Origin: Agaricicola taiwanensis
GTDB taxonomy: Bacteria > Pseudomonadota > Alphaproteobacteria > Rhizobiales > Methylopilaceae
Assembly: GCF_014635245.1 (NCBI RefSeq)
Contig: NZ_BMCP01000001.1
Span: 930,001 to 994,000, forward strand
Length of the DNA stretch: 64,000 bases
Reading direction: 5' to 3'
In this document: positions 63,431-64,000 of the stretch, piece by piece
Layout: each line of letters begins with the position of its first letter
How positions within the stretch are numbered: the stretch's first letter is position 1
Position numbers and translations under genes: made by a program
The notes under the pieces: model-generated
What the model saw: only the letters and a program-made list of their open reading frames with translations
Told to the model about the DNA's origin: nothing
Databases searched by the model: none

Positions 63431-64000
63431 TCAGGCTGCGTCCGACGAGCGCTCAACGATATCCAGCCCTTCGTCCCAATAAGGTGTCGCGCCGTAGAGG
63501 CCTGCCAGATAATCGATGAAAATACGGACTTTCTGGGCCAGGAAGCGGCGGGTGGGATAGACGGCATGGACGCCGATCCGGCTGGACGCGCGCCAGCTTG
63601 GCAAAACCGCTCTCAGCTTTCCGCTTCGCAATTCGGCTCCCACGTCCCAGGTTGAACGAAGCGCGATGCCCATGCTGGACAGCACCGCTTCCCGCACGAC
63701 CTCGTTGGAATTGGTGCGAAGCGGCCCTTGCGTCTTCAGCGTGACTGGCCCCTCCGGCCCCTCCAGTTTCCAGGGGTCCTGGCTGAGGGCGGCCAACAAG
63801 CGGTGGCGTGACAACTCGTGGATCGTCCGCGGTTCGCCATGTCTTGCAAGATAGTCGGGCGTGGCGCACAGCACGCGGTGCACAGGCGCCAGGCGACGGG
63901 CGACGAAGCTGGAATCGCCGAGGTCGGCGATGCGAAGGGCGAGATCGAAACCATCGCCCACGATGTCCACCAATGCATCCGACAGGTCCAGATGCACGGT
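63431..64000 (-). CDS. LysR-type regulator, C-terminal part, cut by the window end
   Basis: The 190 residues present are the effector-binding domain of a LysR protein: DLSDALVDIVGDGFDLALR, RRLAPVHRVLCATPDYLARHG, LRTNSNEVVREAVLSSMGIA and a C-terminal YPTRRFLAQKVRIFIDYLA. The helix-turn-helix lies beyond the window. It resembles the subgroup that has HGxPxTxxDLxxH-type linkers; its target is unknown. Confidence 0.85.
   Translation of the reverse strand, partial: TVHLDLSDALVDIVGDGFDLALRIADLGDSSFVARRLAPVHRVLCATPDYLARHGEPRTIHELSRHRLLAALSQDPWKLEGPEGPVTLKTQGPLRTNSNEVVREAVLSSMGIALRSTWDVGAELRSGKLRAVLPSWRASSRIGVHAVYPTRRFLAQKVRIFIDYLAGLYGATPYWDEGLDIVERSSDAA

Noticed and set aside
1..64000. CRISPR array, insertion sequence, integrase or rRNA
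   Set aside because: No regular short repeats, transposase or recombinase motifs, or rRNA sequence were found by reading; the island's integrase, if any, lies outside.

Overview
The window looks like chromosomal DNA of a Hyphomicrobiales (Rhizobiales) alphaproteobacterium. Supporting signs are high GC, Irr-type iron control boxes (TTTAGAA-N3-TTCTAAA) in front of both bacterioferritin and its ferredoxin, an LdtR-type MarR regulator, a PdhS/PleC-type cell-cycle kinase, paired phasins, an ScfR/RamB-type regulator next to isocitrate lyase, and a tRNA-His with A at the discriminator position. I cannot name the genus from sequence alone.

Region 1 (1-22.5 kb) is an accessory island rich in defence-type genes. 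A leftward operon (5084 to 518) encodes a metallo-beta-lactamase-fold protein, a single-chain E2-E1-JAB ubiquitin-pathway-like protein and a patatin-like phospholipase, all with overlapping stop/start codons. A rightward operon (5266 to 17547) runs divergently from it: WYL regulator, SNF2-type helicase with DUF3883, ASCH-domain protein, a 163-aa unknown, DUF1156 DNA methylase, HEPN-DUF499 ATPase and a 91-aa unknown. Between the two operons lies a perfect 10-bp inverted repeat (5204-5244) that is a good candidate operator for the WYL protein. I read this as two modules under one switch: a DNA-modification/translocase module and a protein-conjugation/membrane-attack module. I see no CD-NTase, no ubiquitin-like protein, no PglZ and no DUF1998, so it is not a standard CBASS, Bil, BREX or DISARM locus. 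Island cargo continues with a ParB-like protein, a HipBA pair with operator-like repeats, and a proteasome/HslV-like Ntn-hydrolase candidate.

Region 2 (22.5-34 kb) returns to ordinary chromosome: a GGDEF-EAL protein, an I78 inhibitor lipoprotein, the ScfR-type regulator with isocitrate lyase (glyoxylate shunt), a phytase-like esterase, an orphan TctC-type binding protein, a Tat-exported beta-helix protein, and LysR and LdtR regulators.

Region 3 (34-45.7 kb): a TetR-controlled EmrAB-type efflux pair with two palindromic operators, a proline-rich secreted protein, and a polyamine block (gamma-glutamylputrescine synthetase-like and oxidase-like genes divergent from a potFGHI-type ABC transporter).

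Region 4 (45.7-64 kb): AsmA, acetoacetyl-CoA synthetase, a ferric-iron ABC transporter lacking its ATPase, PstS-like plus Na/Pi cotransporter, Irr-box-controlled bfr and bfd, a PdhS-like kinase, two phasins, a GNAT acetyltransferase gene interrupted by an in-frame stop, small conserved proteins, tRNA-His, and a LysR gene cut by the window edge. Acetoacetyl-CoA synthetase, phasins and isocitrate lyase together suggest active polyhydroxybutyrate and acetyl-CoA metabolism.
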